Notes: generated from the sequence alone by a model not told the origin. A DNA stretch of 63,025 nucleotides from Streptomyces sp. NBRC 110611 (GCF_001590865.1 NZ_BBUY01000002.1:657446-720470), one strand, 5' to 3'. Positions 17,593-27,265 are shown, numbered from the stretch's first letter. Made by a program: numbers and translations.

Positions 17593-19359
17593 TTACAGGT
17601 ATTGGCCGGTATTCGCCACGGTGTCGATGGAGCGGCCGGTGTCCGCGCCCTGTTTTCCGGTGACGAGGGTGCGGATGTAGACGATCCGCTCGCCCTTCTT
17701 TCCGGAGATCCGGGCCCAGTCGTCCGGGTTGGTGGTGTTGGGCAGGTCCTCGTTCTCCTTGAACTCGTCCACGCAGGCCTGGAGGAGGTGGGAGACCCTG
17801 AGACCTTTCTGGTTGTGCTCGAGGAAGGCCTTGATGGCCATCTTCTTTGCGCGTCCTACGATGTTTTCGATCATCGCACCGGAGTTGAAGTCCTTGAAGT
17901 AGAGGACTTCCTTGTCACCGTTGGCGTAGGTGACCTCCAGGAAGCGATTCTCCTCGGATTCCGCGTACATCTGCTCGACGACGGACTGAATCATTCCGCT
18001 GACCGCGGACCTGCGCGAGCCGTCGTGTTCGGCGAGGTCGTCCGCGTGCAGCGGGAGATTCTCCGTGAGGTACTTCGAGAAGATGTCCTTGGCGGCCTCC
18101 GCGTCCGGACGCTCGATCTTGATTTTCACGTCGAGGCGGCCGGGGCGCAGAATGGCCGGATCGATCATGTCCTCGCGGTTGGAGGCGCCGATCACGATCA
18201 CGTTCTCAAGGCCTTCGACGCCGTCGATCTCGGAGAGCAGCTGGGGGACGATGGTGTTCTCCACGTCCGAGCTGACGCCGGATCCGCGGGTGCGGAAGAG
18301 CGAGTCCATCTCGTCGAAGAAGACGATGACGGGGGTGCCCTCGCCCGCCTTCTCCCTGGCGCGCTGGAAGACCAGCCGGATGTGCCGTTCCGTTTCGCCG
18401 ACGTACTTGTTGAGCAGCTCCGGGCCCTTGATGTTGAGGAAGAAGCTCTTCCCCGCGGGCTGCCCGGTCACCTCGGCGACCTTTTTGGCAAGGGAGTTGG
18501 CGACCGCCTTGGCGATGAGTGTCTTGCCGCAGCCGGGTGGGCCGTAGAGCAAGACGCCCTTGGGCGGGCGGAGTTCGTGCTCCTTGAAGAGGTCGGGGTA
18601 GAGGTACGGGAGCTCGACGGCGTCCCGGATCTGTTCGATCTGGGTGCCCAGGCCGCCGATCTTGGTGTAGTCGATGTCCGGTACTTCTTCGAGGACGAGT
18701 TCCTCGACCTCGCTCTTCGGGATGACTTCGTAGACGTAGCCGGAGCGGGGTTCGAGCAGCAGGGCGTCGCCGGAGCGGATGGTGGTGTCCAGCAGCGGCT
18801 CGGCGAGCCTCACCACCCGTTCCTCGTCGGTGTGCCCTATGACCAGGGCGCGCTCGCCGTCCTCAAGGATTTCCTTGAGGGTGACGATGTCGCCGGCCCG
18901 CTCGTACTCCATGGCTTCGACAACGTTGAGTGCTTCGTTGAGCATGACCTCCTGGCCACGCCTGAGGTCCTCGGTCTCCACGCTAGGGCTGACATTGACC
19001 CGGAGCTTCCGGCCGCCGGTGAAAATGTCGACCGTGCCGTCGTCGTTCGCGTGCAGGAAGACGCCGAAGCCGGCCGGCGGCTGGGCGAGCCGGTCGACCT
19101 CTTCCTTGAGGGCGACGATCTGGTCGCGTGCCTCGCGGAGAGTGTTGGCGAGACGCTCGTTCTGCGCCGAGACGCCGGCCAGGTTGGTCTGCAGCTCGAC
19201 GATCCGCTCTTCGAGAATCCTCGTGTGACGCGGAGAGTCGGCGAGCTTGCGTCGCAGGACGGCGATCTCCTGCTCGAGATAGGCAACCTGGCCGGCGGGA
19301 TCTTCAGACCCTCGCCCCGGCCGGATGCCGCGGTTGATGTCGTCGTCGTGGGCTGCCAC
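17593..19359 (-). CDS. arc: Proteasome-activating AAA ATPase ARC/Mpa
   Basis: Hexameric ATPase that recognises pupylated proteins and feeds them into the 20S proteasome. The 588-residue protein has an N-terminal coiled coil (about residues 23-92), two OB folds (about 95-225), then the AAA module with Walker A GPPGCGKT at 273-280 and Walker B FFDE at 347-350. It ends TGQYL, the C-terminal motif that docks on the alpha ring. I start at the GTG giving [15 protein letters not shown], preceded by GGAGGAGG. The gene is divergent from a ferredoxin gene and followed by a hairpin. Confidence 0.97.
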   Translation of the reverse strand: MAAHDDDINRGIRPGRGSEDPAGQVAYLEQEIAVLRRKLADSPRHTRILEERIVELQTNLAGVSAQNERLANTLREARDQIVALKEEVDRLAQPPAGFGVFLHANDDGTVDIFTGGRKLRVNVSPSVETEDLRRGQEVMLNEALNVVEAMEYERAGDIVTLKEILEDGERALVIGHTDEERVVRLAEPLLDTTIRSGDALLLEPRSGYVYEVIPKSEVEELVLEEVPDIDYTKIGGLGTQIEQIRDAVELPYLYPDLFKEHELRPPKGVLLYGPPGCGKTLIAKAVANSLAKKVAEVTGQPAGKSFFLNIKGPELLNKYVGETERHIRLVFQRAREKAGEGTPVIVFFDEMDSLFRTRGSGVSSDVENTIVPQLLSEIDGVEGLENVIVIGASNREDMIDPAILRPGRLDVKIKIERPDAEAAKDIFSKYLTENLPLHADDLAEHDGSRRSAVSGMIQSVVEQMYAESEENRFLEVTYANGDKEVLYFKDFNSGAMIENIVGRAKKMAIKAFLEHNQKGLRVSHLLQACVDEFKENEDLPNTTNPDDWARISGKKGERIVYIRTLVTGKQGADTGRSIDTVANTGQYL

Positions 19360-19608
19360 GGTCCTCACCTCCTCCAAGGAGCTGGACGCTTCCTGACCCT
19401 ACCTGGGCCGGTGCAGGTTGAAACCCCTAGATCGAAAAGACTGTCGGGGTGTGTCCGATCTTCACCCTTGCGCACGTCCTCACGCCAAGGGGATACCCAC
19501 CCATCAACATCGGAAAGCGAGCGGTTGTATCGTCGAGTCGGTCAACACCCGTCAGTGCTGGCGCCACTTAGACAAAAACGGTTCACGTACGCAGGAACGG
19601 CAGGCGAG

Positions 19609-19902
19609 ATGACCGCGCACGACGAAGCCCCAGAGCTGGAAGTCTGGATCGACCAGGATCTGTGCACCGGGGACGGCATCTGTGCGCAGTATGCGCCGGA
19701 GGTCTTCGAGCTGGACATCGATGGTCTGGCATATGTGAAGAGCGCCGATGACGAGCTGCTCCAGGAGCAGGGGGCGACAACGCCCGTCCCGTTGAAGCTG
19801 CTCAACGACGTGCGGGACTCCGCGAAGGAGTGCCCGGGGGACTGTATCCACGTGCGCCGGGTCAGCGACCGCGTAGAGGTCTACGGCCCGGACGCTGAGT
19901 AG
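19609..19902 (+). CDS. Small [3Fe-4S]/[4Fe-4S]-type ferredoxin
   Basis: A 97-residue ferredoxin-like electron carrier. The cluster cysteines are visible as CTGDGIC, with CPGDC further on, and the sequence APEVFELDIDGLAYVK between them is typical of single-cluster actinobacterial ferredoxins. The start is ATG with a weak AGGCGAG site. The gene is transcribed away from the ARC ATPase gene across about 250 nt. The partner enzyme is unknown. No P450 or reductase gene is adjacent, and the P450 at 60 kb is far away. Confidence 0.9.
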   Translation: MTAHDEAPELEVWIDQDLCTGDGICAQYAPEVFELDIDGLAYVKSADDELLQEQGATTPVPLKLLNDVRDSAKECPGDCIHVRRVSDRVEVYGPDAE

Positions 19903-20050
19903 TCGGGGACGGGCCGCCGCGGGACGGTCCGGCGGTCCGCCCCGGGTTGTCCGGGCGTCCGGCCCTGGCTGTCCGGGCCGTCGGACGCTGGGCAGTCCGC
20001 GGGACACGGAACGGGACGCACCCCCCCCCGCGGGCACACCGCGCGACGGT

Positions 20051-20647
20051 TCAGACGCGCTCGGTGTGCAGCGCGGCGGGGAGTTCACTCTGGACGAACT
20101 TCCCGCCCTGCCATTGCCACTTGACGCTCTTGCGCACGTCCGGGCAGCAGCGCGGTACGTCGAGGCTGGAGTAGCCCTCGACATCCACGGAGACCGCTCG
20201 GTCCCGGAGGGCGAGCTTGCGGACGCTGAGCTGCTGGGCGGGTGCGAGGAGTGTCGCCACGATCCGCGGGGCGGCCCGGGGGCCGGCGGACTGCGCGAGG
20301 ACGTAGACGCTGCTGGGCGGGGTGCCGGTCTCGCTGTGGCAGCGGACCACCGCGACCGTCTCGGTCGTGCCGTCGCCGTCGAGGTCTCCGGAGGCCTGCT
20401 GTGTGACGTCGAGGCGGTGCGGGCCGCATGCGACGGGGAAGGCCACCTTGGCCGGGTCGGGGGCGGCGCCGTGGGCGGCCGCGGAGCGGTGCCCGGCCCG
20501 GATGTCGCGGGGAGTCGTGGCCGTGGCGTCGGGCGGCTGGAGGAAGGAGGCGGCCGCCACGACCGCCGAGACGGCGGTGGCGGTGGTGAGCCAGTGCATG
20601 AGGCGCGGCTGGGTGTGCAAGAGGTCCTGGCCTGCCAAGGGCTGCAC
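20051..20647 (-). CDS. Secreted protein of unknown function
   Basis: A 198-residue exported protein. Residues about 15-45 form a signal peptide or membrane anchor (LTTATAVSAVVAAASFLQ), followed by a linker and a small beta-rich domain containing the calcium-type loop GDLDGDGTTE. Six cysteines may form disulfides. GTG 20647 is preceded by AGGAG at a spacing of about 10 nt; an ATG 16 codons inside would also leave a good signal peptide. The gene is convergent with the ferredoxin gene. I do not recognise the family. Confidence 0.8.
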   Translation of the reverse strand: MQPLAGQDLLHTQPRLMHWLTTATAVSAVVAAASFLQPPDATATTPRDIRAGHRSAAAHGAAPDPAKVAFPVACGPHRLDVTQQASGDLDGDGTTETVAVVRCHSETGTPPSSVYVLAQSAGPRAAPRIVATLLAPAQQLSVRKLALRDRAVSVDVEGYSSLDVPRCCPDVRKSVKWQWQGGKFVQSELPAALHTERV

Positions 20648-21068
20648 GCGGGGTAACTCCTGTGAAGTGCTGTGCCGGTGGGAGTGCCCAGCATCGTTCC
20701 ACAGGCTGGGGTGGCAAGGAACCAGCTGGGCCGGGTTTTCCGGGTTTTCCTCGGGGGGTCCCGTACGGGGGTTCCCGTAGGGGATCCCTTAAGGGTCGCG
20801 TGGGCCCCTGGCCGGTGAACGACGGGGGCGCCGCCGGCGGTTCCCGGACGGGAACTCGTCGGCGGCGCCTGTGGGTTCGTGGCCGAATGGTGTGCCACGA
20901 GCGGCGGGGTACGGGAGCCGGCGGAGTGCGGGGCGGAGTGGCCGGACCCGGGCGGTTGTCGCGCCCGGTGGCGGTCGTCGTGCGCGGTGGCGGTCGTCGT
21001 GCGCGGTGACGCGGTTGTCGCCGCCCGTTGGCAGCCGGCCGCGCCCGGGGGGGGCGGCGGCCCGCTCC
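20648..21068. other. Repeat-rich intergenic region between secreted-protein gene and trmI
   Basis: A gap of 421 nt without a convincing gene. It contains a palindrome CCCGTACGGG at 20760-20769, a nested hairpin at 20827-20869 and a short tandem repeat of GTGGCGGTCGTCGTGCGCG around 20970-21010. The hairpin is the likely terminator of trmI transcription, and the promoter of the secreted-protein gene must also lie here. Confidence 0.5.
20827..20869 (-). terminator. Nested hairpin downstream of trmI
   Basis: Outer arms GGCGCCGCC (20827-20835) and GGCGGCGCC (20861-20869) enclose an inner perfect hairpin GTTCCC-GGAC-GGGAAC at 20840-20855. It lies about 200 nt downstream of the trmI stop, so it is either a distal terminator or a leader element of the next gene. 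Confidence 0.5.
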
Positions 21069-22043
21069 CTACCCGGCTGCGGTCTCCCGCCCGCCCGTCG
21101 TGGCGGTGTCCCGTCCGCCGGACGCGGCGGATTCCCGGCCGCCCGATGTGGCGGTGTCCCGCCCGCCCGGCCCGGTGTAGTCCTCGCCGTAGGCGCCCTT
21201 GGCCGGACGGCGGCGGCGGAGCGGGGGCTCCACGCCGTCGGCGAGGCGGCGGGCGGTGAGGAGGAAGCCGGTGTGGCCGATCATGCGGTGGTCGGGACGG
21301 ACGGCGAGGCCCTCGACGTGCCAGGTGCGGACCATGGATTCCCAGGCCGACGGCTCGTTGAAGGTGCCGTGCTCGCGGATCGCCTCGACGGTACGGGCCA
21401 GCTGCGTGGTCGTGGCAACGTAGGCGCAGAGGATGCCGCCCGGCACCAGGGCCTTGGAGACGGCGTCCAGGCACTCCCAGGGGGCGAGCATGTCGAGGAT
21501 CACACGGTCGACGTCGGTGTCGGAGAGGTTGTCCTGGAGGTCGCCGACGGTGAGCGTCCACGCGGGGTGCGGGCCGCCGAAGTAGCGCTCGACGTTCTGC
21601 GTGGCGATCTCGGCGAAGTCGGCGCGGCGCTCGTAGGAGTGCAGCATGCCGTCGTCACCGATGGCGCGCAGCAGGAAGCTGCTCAGCGAGCCGGAGCCCA
21701 CCCCCGCCTCGACGACGCGGGCGCCGGGGAAGATGTCGGCCATCGCCAGGATCTGCCCCGCGTCCTTGGGGTAGACCACGGCGGCACCGCGGGGCATGGA
21801 CAGGACGTAGTCGGGGAGCAGCGGGCGCAGCGCGAGGTAGGCGACGTTCCCGGTGGTACGGACAACACTGCCCTCGGGAGCACCGATCAGCTCGTCGTGG
21901 GGGAAGGCTCCCTTGTGGGTGTGGAAGCTCTTTCCCGCTTCGAGCGTGAAGGTGTAGTGGCGTCCCTTGGGGTCGGTGAGCTGGACCTGGTCCCCGACCT
22001 TGAAGGGCCCGCGACGGCGGGCGGCACCGGTCGGTTCGGACAT
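21069..22043 (-). CDS. trmI: tRNA (adenine-58-N1)-methyltransferase TrmI
   Basis: SAM-dependent enzyme that makes m1A58 in the T-loop of tRNA. The 324-residue protein has the N-terminal beta domain (FKVGDQVQLTDPKGRHYTFT) and the methyltransferase domain with RVVEAGVGSGSLSSFLLRAI, followed by DRVILDMLAPWE, the catalytic region of this family. The last 34 residues are an unusual tail of four 8-residue repeats (GGRDTATS, GGRESAAS, GGRDTATT, GGRETAAG). The gene follows the M50 protease gene on the same strand with a gap of 113 nt. Confidence 0.93.
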   Translation of the reverse strand: MSEPTGAARRRGPFKVGDQVQLTDPKGRHYTFTLEAGKSFHTHKGAFPHDELIGAPEGSVVRTTGNVAYLALRPLLPDYVLSMPRGAAVVYPKDAGQILAMADIFPGARVVEAGVGSGSLSSFLLRAIGDDGMLHSYERRADFAEIATQNVERYFGGPHPAWTLTVGDLQDNLSDTDVDRVILDMLAPWECLDAVSKALVPGGILCAYVATTTQLARTVEAIREHGTFNEPSAWESMVRTWHVEGLAVRPDHRMIGHTGFLLTARRLADGVEPPLRRRRPAKGAYGEDYTGPGGRDTATSGGRESAASGGRDTATTGGRETAAG

Positions 22044-22156
22044 GTGACCAGCCTACCGGCCCGTCGAAGCGGCGCGGACCAGCGGGCGGCGCGAGACGGC
22101 CCGGAGAGGGCATGCCACGGGTCCGCCCCGTCAGTCCACCCTGTCTGCAGGCCCTG

Positions 22157-23425
22157 TCAGGCGGCCTTGCGGGCCATGGCGGAGACGAAGGCCCGTTCGA
22201 CGTCGGCGGTGGACAGGACCCCGTAGATCTCCCCGGTCTCCTCGACGACGAGGTACTCGGTGGCGGGGGTGGCGCGCAGGTACTCCAGGAGGTCCTCGCC
22301 GGCGAGTTCGGCGGAGACCCGCATCCCGTCCTTGAGGTCCTGGGCGAGGGTGCCGACGGCGACCCAGGGGCGGCGGTGGTCGGGGACGCCGACGATGGCG
22401 GTCTCGCGGACGAGGGCGGTGGGCGTGCCCTGGGGGTCGACGACGACCAGGGCGCGGGCGCCGGCGTCGTTGGCGCGGCGCAGCGCCTCGGAGAGCGGGG
22501 TGGCGGTCTCGACGGGGACGGCGCGCCGGGTGAGGGTGCGGGCGGTGAGGTCGGGGAGGCGTTCGCGCAGCCGGGCCATGCGCAGGCTGTTGCCGGCTCC
22601 GGTCCAGATGATGGCGGCGAGGATCGCGGCGAGCAGGGCGTCGGTGAGCGAGTCGCTGCTGCCGATGTCGGGGCGGGCGTTGCCGAGCGCGCCGGTGTGG
22701 GTGAGCAGCGGCAGGCCGATGAGGACGGTGACGGCGAGGGCGCGGCCGATCCAGGCGGCGGCGATGGTGCCGCTCATGGGCTTGCCGGTGATCTTCCACA
22801 CGATGGCGCGCAGCATCCGGCCGCCGTCCAGGGGGAGGCCGGGCAGCAGGTTGAAGACGGCGACGATGAGGTTGGAGATCATCAGGCCGGCGAGCAGGAC
22901 GCCGGGGACCGTGCCGGCCTCGACCAGCTGCATACCGGCGTAGAAGGCGCCGGCCAGGACGAGGGAGAGCAGCGGGCCGACGAAGGCGAGGACGAACTCG
23001 CGGCCGGGGCTCTCGCTCTCCTTCTCGATCTCCGAGACACCGCCGAAGAACTGCAGCTGGATGCGGCGTACCGGCAGCTTGAAGCGGAGCGCGGCGACGG
23101 TGTGGGCGAGTTCGTGGACGAGCACCGAGGCGTAGAAGGCGACGGCGAAGAACAGCGAGACGAGGTAGCGGGCGGTGCCGAGCTCGGGCAGTACGCGTTC
23201 CAGCTGGCCGCCGAAGACCCAGGTGATCAGGGCTGCGACGAGGAACCAGCTGGGTGCCACGTAGACGGGCACGCCGAAGGGGCGGCCCATGAGGATGCCT
23301 CCGCCGGCCTTCTGGCCCGGCGGGGGCGCCTTGGGTCCCCTGGTGGCCTTGGTGTCCTTGGCCGGCTCGGGCGGCCGGTGCGGTGCGGGCTCCTGGGGGT
23401 CCTGCGGCTTCCCGCTGTCGTCCAC
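22157..23425 (-). CDS. M50-family intramembrane metalloprotease with CBS domains
   Basis: A 422-residue site-2-protease-type membrane protein. The zinc site HELAH lies in ASVLVHELAHTVAAL, and the third ligand is in LLPGLPLDGGRML, the LDG motif of the family. After about residue 270 there are two CBS repeats. The N-terminal 45 residues are charged and Pro-rich. It probably cleaves membrane-bound substrates such as anti-sigma factors; no partner is adjacent. The start is GTG, giving MDDSGKPQDPQEP. It is divergent from the RecB-type nuclease gene, with 228 nt between them. Confidence 0.92.
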   Translation of the reverse strand: MDDSGKPQDPQEPAPHRPPEPAKDTKATRGPKAPPPGQKAGGGILMGRPFGVPVYVAPSWFLVAALITWVFGGQLERVLPELGTARYLVSLFFAVAFYASVLVHELAHTVAALRFKLPVRRIQLQFFGGVSEIEKESESPGREFVLAFVGPLLSLVLAGAFYAGMQLVEAGTVPGVLLAGLMISNLIVAVFNLLPGLPLDGGRMLRAIVWKITGKPMSGTIAAAWIGRALAVTVLIGLPLLTHTGALGNARPDIGSSDSLTDALLAAILAAIIWTGAGNSLRMARLRERLPDLTARTLTRRAVPVETATPLSEALRRANDAGARALVVVDPQGTPTALVRETAIVGVPDHRRPWVAVGTLAQDLKDGMRVSAELAGEDLLEYLRATPATEYLVVEETGEIYGVLSTADVERAFVSAMARKAA

Positions 23426-23653
23426 GGTGTGGCGTCCCCTCGTCGAATACGGCGTGCGCCCCTGCTCGGCCTGATATCTCGATCATGCAGGGCGAAGGGG
23501 TCCGGCGTCGATGGTATGCGGAGCGTGGGGGACGGATTCGCTGCGGGGCGCGTGCGGCGCACCCGTGGCCGGCCGGGCGTCGCGGGTCCGCAGGTGGCCG
23601 CGGCCGTCCGGACCGTCCGTGGTTGTCAGTGGCGGGCCGTAGGGTGGTGCGGC

Positions 23654-24712
23654 ATGGGATGGAGCGCGGAGCAGGACGGGACGGGCACTCAGGGTGAGCG
23701 GGGCGGGGAGCCGGCGCGGCCGCCGCAGGCGCTGTCGCCGTCGCGGGCGAGCGATTTCCTGCAGTGCCCGCTGCTGTACCGCTTCCGGGTGATCGACCGG
23801 CTGCCGGAGAAGCCGAGTCCGGCGGCGACCCGAGGGACGGTGGTGCATGCGGTGCTGGAGCGGCTCTTCGACGCTCCGGCGGCGGAGCGTACGGCTGCGG
23901 GGGCGCGCGCCATGGTGCCGGGCGAGTGGGAGCGGCTGCTGGAACGGCGGCCGGAGCTGACGGAGCTGTTCGCGGACGACGCGGAGGGGGAACGGCTGGC
24001 GCGGTGGCTGGCGGAGGCCGAGGCGCTGGTGGAGCGGTGGTTCTCGCTGGAGGACCCGACGCGGCTGGAGCCGGCGGACCGTGAGCTGTATGTGGAGACG
24101 GAGCTGGAGTCGGGGCTGCGGCTGCGTGGGTTCATCGACCGGGTGGATGTGGCGCCGACCGGCGAGGTGCGGATCGTCGACTACAAGACGGGCAAGGCGC
24201 CCCGGCCGGAGTTCGCCGAGGGCCCGCTGTTCCAGATGAAGTTCTACGCGCTGGTGATGTGGCGGTTGCGCGGCGTGGTGCCGCGGCGGCTGCAGCTGGT
24301 GTATCTGGGCAGCGGCGATGTGCTGACGTACGACCCGGGCGAGGCCGATCTGCGGGCGGTGGAGCGGAAGTTGCTGGCGCTGTGGGACGCGATCCGGCTG
24401 GCCACACGGACCGGTGACTGGCGGCCGCGGCGGACGAAGCTGTGCGGCTGGTGCGACCATCAGGCGCACTGCCCGGAATTCGGCGGCACTCCCCCGGTGT
24501 ATCCGCTGCCGGTGACGGCGGGCGGCGCGCCTCCGGCCGGGGGTCCGGGGGGTGCCCCCGGGGAAGCACAGTCGCTGCCGGTGACGGCGGGCGGCGCGCC
24601 TCCGGCCGGGGGTCCGGGGGGTGCCCCCGGGGAAGCACAGTCGCTGCCGGCGACGGCGGGCGGCCCGGCCGACGGCGGTGCGCCTCCGCAGGGCAGAATG
24701 GGGGAGATCTAG
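23654..24712 (+). CDS. RecB-family PD-(D/E)XK exonuclease with iron-sulfur cysteine staple
   Basis: A 352-residue Cas4/RecB-type nuclease. The catalytic motif is at residues 167-181 (GEVRIVDYKTG), with D177 and K179. Cys38 in FLQCPLLYRF and the C-terminal C264, C267 and C273 (CGWCDHQAHC) form the four-cysteine pattern that binds a [4Fe-4S] cluster in AddB-like proteins. The C-terminal 70 residues are not part of the fold: they consist of a 23-residue sequence repeated twice plus a partial third copy (see the repeat entry). The start ATG gives MGWSAEQDG. Substrates are probably single-stranded DNA ends, as inferred from the family. Confidence 0.9.
   Translation: MGWSAEQDGTGTQGERGGEPARPPQALSPSRASDFLQCPLLYRFRVIDRLPEKPSPAATRGTVVHAVLERLFDAPAAERTAAGARAMVPGEWERLLERRPELTELFADDAEGERLARWLAEAEALVERWFSLEDPTRLEPADRELYVETELESGLRLRGFIDRVDVAPTGEVRIVDYKTGKAPRPEFAEGPLFQMKFYALVMWRLRGVVPRRLQLVYLGSGDVLTYDPGEADLRAVERKLLALWDAIRLATRTGDWRPRRTKLCGWCDHQAHCPEFGGTPPVYPLPVTAGGAPPAGGPGGAPGEAQSLPVTAGGAPPAGGPGGAPGEAQSLPATAGGPADGGAPPQGRMGEI
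24506..24690 (+). repeat. 69-bp tandem repeat inside the RecB-type nuclease gene
   Basis: Two near-identical 69-bp copies (24506-24574 and 24575-24643) and a partial third encode repeats of PVTAGGAPPAGGPGGAPGEAQ plus SL. Each full copy contains the hairpin-prone core at 24535-24563 or 24604-24632. A closely similar core lies between metH and the HAD gene at 30159-30187. In-frame expansion has lengthened the C-terminus of the nuclease. Confidence 0.85.
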
Positions 24713-24770
24713 CCTGTCCGGGCGTTTCGAACGGGCGTGACGTTCGGACGGGCGTAACGAAGGAGAGCTC

Positions 24771-25442
24771 GTGGCTATCCGCGTCCTGCTGGTCGACGAC
24801 CAGCCCCTGCTGCGTACGGGATTCCGGATGATTCTGGAGGCGGAGCAGGATCTGGCGGTCGTCGGGGAGGCCGGCGACGGTCTGCAGGCGCTGGAGCAGG
24901 TGCGGGCGCTGCAGCCCGACGTGGTGCTGATGGACATCCGGATGCCCCGGATGGACGGTGTGGAGGCGACCCGGCAGATCACCGGTCCGGCGAAGGACGG
25001 TCCGGCGAAGGTGCTGGTGCTGACGACGTTCGACCTGGACGAGTACGTCGTGGAGGCGCTGCGGGCCGGGGCCAGCGGTTTTCTGCTGAAGGACGCGCCG
25101 GCGAACGAGCTGGTGCAGGCGATCCGGGTGGTGGCGGCGGGTGAGGCGATGCTCGCGCCGAGTATCACGCGCCGGCTGCTGGACAAGTACGCCGGTCATC
25201 TGCCGTCGGGCGAGGAGCCGGTGCCGGACACGCTGCACACGCTCACCGAGCGTGAGGTGGAGGTGCTGAAGCTGGTGGCGCGCGGGCTGTCGAACGCGGA
25301 GATCGCCGCGGATCTGTTCGTCAGCGAAACGACGGTCAAGACGCATGTGGGCCATGTGCTGACGAAGCTGGGGCTGCGCGACCGGGTGCAGGCGGCGGTG
25401 TACGCGTACGAGAGCGGGCTGGTCCGTCCGGGCGCCCAGTAG
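24771..25442 (+). CDS. NarL/LuxR-family response regulator
   Basis: A 223-residue two-component regulator. The receiver domain has the acidic pocket DD at 9-10, the phosphoacceptor D55 in VLMDIRMPRMDG and the conserved Lys in LLKDAPANE. The C-terminal LuxR-type helix-turn-helix reads LTEREVEVLKLVARGLSNAE. GTG start, with AAGGAG 6 nt upstream. No sensor kinase is adjacent, so it is an orphan or has a distant kinase. It follows the RecB-type gene with a 58-nt gap and may be co-transcribed with it. Confidence 0.93.
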   Translation: MAIRVLLVDDQPLLRTGFRMILEAEQDLAVVGEAGDGLQALEQVRALQPDVVLMDIRMPRMDGVEATRQITGPAKDGPAKVLVLTTFDLDEYVVEALRAGASGFLLKDAPANELVQAIRVVAAGEAMLAPSITRRLLDKYAGHLPSGEEPVPDTLHTLTEREVEVLKLVARGLSNAEIAADLFVSETTVKTHVGHVLTKLGLRDRVQAAVYAYESGLVRPGAQ

Positions 25443-25488
25443 GGCCCATAAGGGGCTGGCGCCCCCGTGGAGCCGGGCGCCAGGACGG

Positions 25489-25529
25489 CGGCGGGGCCGG
25501 CCGGGGGATTCCCCGGGCCGGCCCCGCCG
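25489..25529. terminator. Hairpin between convergent genes
   Basis: Long GC-rich inverted repeat with arms CGGCGGGGCCGGCC (25489-25502) and GGCCGGCCCCGCCG (about 25516-25529), plus a further G/C stack near the loop. It lies between the response regulator and the first binding-protein gene, which are convergent. Confidence 0.7.
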
Positions 25530-25576
25530 TGCTGCTGTGTGGTGTGTGGTGTGGTGCCGCTGGGCCGTGGGCCCGG

Positions 25577-27175
25577 TCAGGCCTCGGACGCCTTGCGGAT
25601 CTCCCAGAAGCGGAAGACGGTCGAGGAGTCCAGGGTCCACTCCAGGCCGGAGATGCCGTTGCGGGCCACCGCGTACTGCTTGCCCTGCCAGATCGGTATG
25701 ACCGGCACGTCCTGGGCGACGATGTTCTGCAGCTCGCGGAAGGCGGGCTTGGTGGCCCCGCGGTTGGGTTCGTCGGCCGTCTTGGGCAGCAGCTGCCCGG
25801 TGATGGAGGGCGAGTCGTAGTTGTTGAACAGCACGCTGTCCTTGCCGAAGAACGGCTGGGTGAAGTTGTCGGGGTCCGGGTAGTCGGGGATCCAGCCCCT
25901 GATGTAGGCGCCGAACCGCCCGTCCGTCACTCCCTTGTCGAACTCCTCGGTGGGCACCGAGCGCACCTTGGCGTCGAACAGGCCGCTGGCGTTGAGCTGT
26001 TGGGCGATCTCCTCGACAGCGGCGACGGTGCCGGGGCCGAAGCGGTCCGGGGTGGCCCACAGGGTGAGCGGCACCTTGCCGTTCAGGCCCTCCGCGCGCA
26101 GTGCGGCCTTGGCCTTGGCGGGCTGCGGACGGTCGCCGTAGGTGTCGAAGAAGGCGGTGTTGTGGCCGGTGATGCCGGCCGGGACCACCGAGTACAGCGG
26201 TTCGGCGGTGCGCTGGTAGACGTCCCGGACGAGGGTGGAGCGGTCCAGGAGGTAGGCGATCGCCTTGCGCACGCCGTCCTGCTTGACCGACGGGTCCTTG
26301 AGGTTGAAGACCAGGTACATGGCCTCCGCGCTGCTGCCGTCGACGACCTTGGGGCCGTGCTCGTCCTTGACGGAGGCCTTGTTGAGGCTGGCGATGTCCT
26401 TGGCTTCCAGACCGCGGTAGGCGAGGTCGATGTCGCCGCCCTCGACGGCCTTCTTGAGCTTGTCGCGGCTCTTGAAGAACTTCACGGTCATACCGGAGTT
26501 CCGGACCTTGGCGGGGCCCTTGTAGGAGGCGTTGACGCCGAAGACGGCCTTGTCGGGGCCGTACTCCTTGAGCGTGTAGACGCCGGAGCCGACGGCCTTG
26601 CCGTCGGTGCGCAGCCGGTCGGCGGGGTACTCGGCGTGGTCGACGATGGAGCCGGCGCCGGAGGCGATCTTCATGGGGAAGGTCGCGTCGGGCGCCTTGA
26701 GGCGGAAGACCACGGTCTTGGCGTCCGGCGTCTCGACCTTGTCGAGGGCGGAGAGCATGACGGCGGGGCCGTTGCGGTCCTTGATGCGCAGCGTGCGGTC
26801 GAAGGAGTACTTGACGTCCTTCGAGGTCAGCGGGTGACCGTTGCTGAAGGTCAGGCCGTCTTTGAGGGTGCAGCGGAAGACCTTGCTCTCGCTGTCGTCG
26901 AAGGTGCAGCTCTTGGCCGCCTCCGGCTCGGGGGTGGTGCCGCCCTTGGGGAAACTCAGCAGGGACTGGAAGACGTTGTTGAACAACAGCCAGGACCCGG
27001 GGTCGTAGCCGGCCGCGGGGTCGATGGCCTTGACCTTGTCGGTCATTCCCATGACGACGGGTTCGCCGTTGCCGGCCGCTCCTGCGTCGTTCGTGCCGCA
27101 CCCGGCGACCGCGAGCAGGACTGTGGTCAGCCCCGCTCCGATCGGGGCGGCCAGCCACTGGTCACGCTTCCTCAC
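25577..27175 (-). CDS. Oligopeptide-type ABC transporter substrate-binding lipoprotein (first of two)
   Basis: A 532-residue extracellular solute-binding protein of family 5 (OppA/DppA type). The signal peptide ends in the lipobox AVAGC, giving a lipidated Cys near residue 26. The family segment FSNGHPLTSKDVKYSFDRTL follows at about residues 110-130. The start is GTG at 27175, with GAGG about 7 nt upstream; a TTG four codons earlier is less likely. No permease or ATPase gene is nearby, so it must use a transporter encoded elsewhere or act as a sensor. It lies downstream of a paralogue with a 90-nt gap. Confidence 0.9.
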   Translation of the reverse strand: MRKRDQWLAAPIGAGLTTVLLAVAGCGTNDAGAAGNGEPVVMGMTDKVKAIDPAAGYDPGSWLLFNNVFQSLLSFPKGGTTPEPEAAKSCTFDDSESKVFRCTLKDGLTFSNGHPLTSKDVKYSFDRTLRIKDRNGPAVMLSALDKVETPDAKTVVFRLKAPDATFPMKIASGAGSIVDHAEYPADRLRTDGKAVGSGVYTLKEYGPDKAVFGVNASYKGPAKVRNSGMTVKFFKSRDKLKKAVEGGDIDLAYRGLEAKDIASLNKASVKDEHGPKVVDGSSAEAMYLVFNLKDPSVKQDGVRKAIAYLLDRSTLVRDVYQRTAEPLYSVVPAGITGHNTAFFDTYGDRPQPAKAKAALRAEGLNGKVPLTLWATPDRFGPGTVAAVEEIAQQLNASGLFDAKVRSVPTEEFDKGVTDGRFGAYIRGWIPDYPDPDNFTQPFFGKDSVLFNNYDSPSITGQLLPKTADEPNRGATKPAFRELQNIVAQDVPVIPIWQGKQYAVARNGISGLEWTLDSSTVFRFWEIRKASEA

Positions 27176-27265
27176 TACGGTCCTCAATCTCTGGGTGGTG
27201 CCTGTCGGGCCGCGGTGGTCAAGCCACAGCGGGGGTTGTGCGGTGTGGTCGGTGATGGCGCGGGC

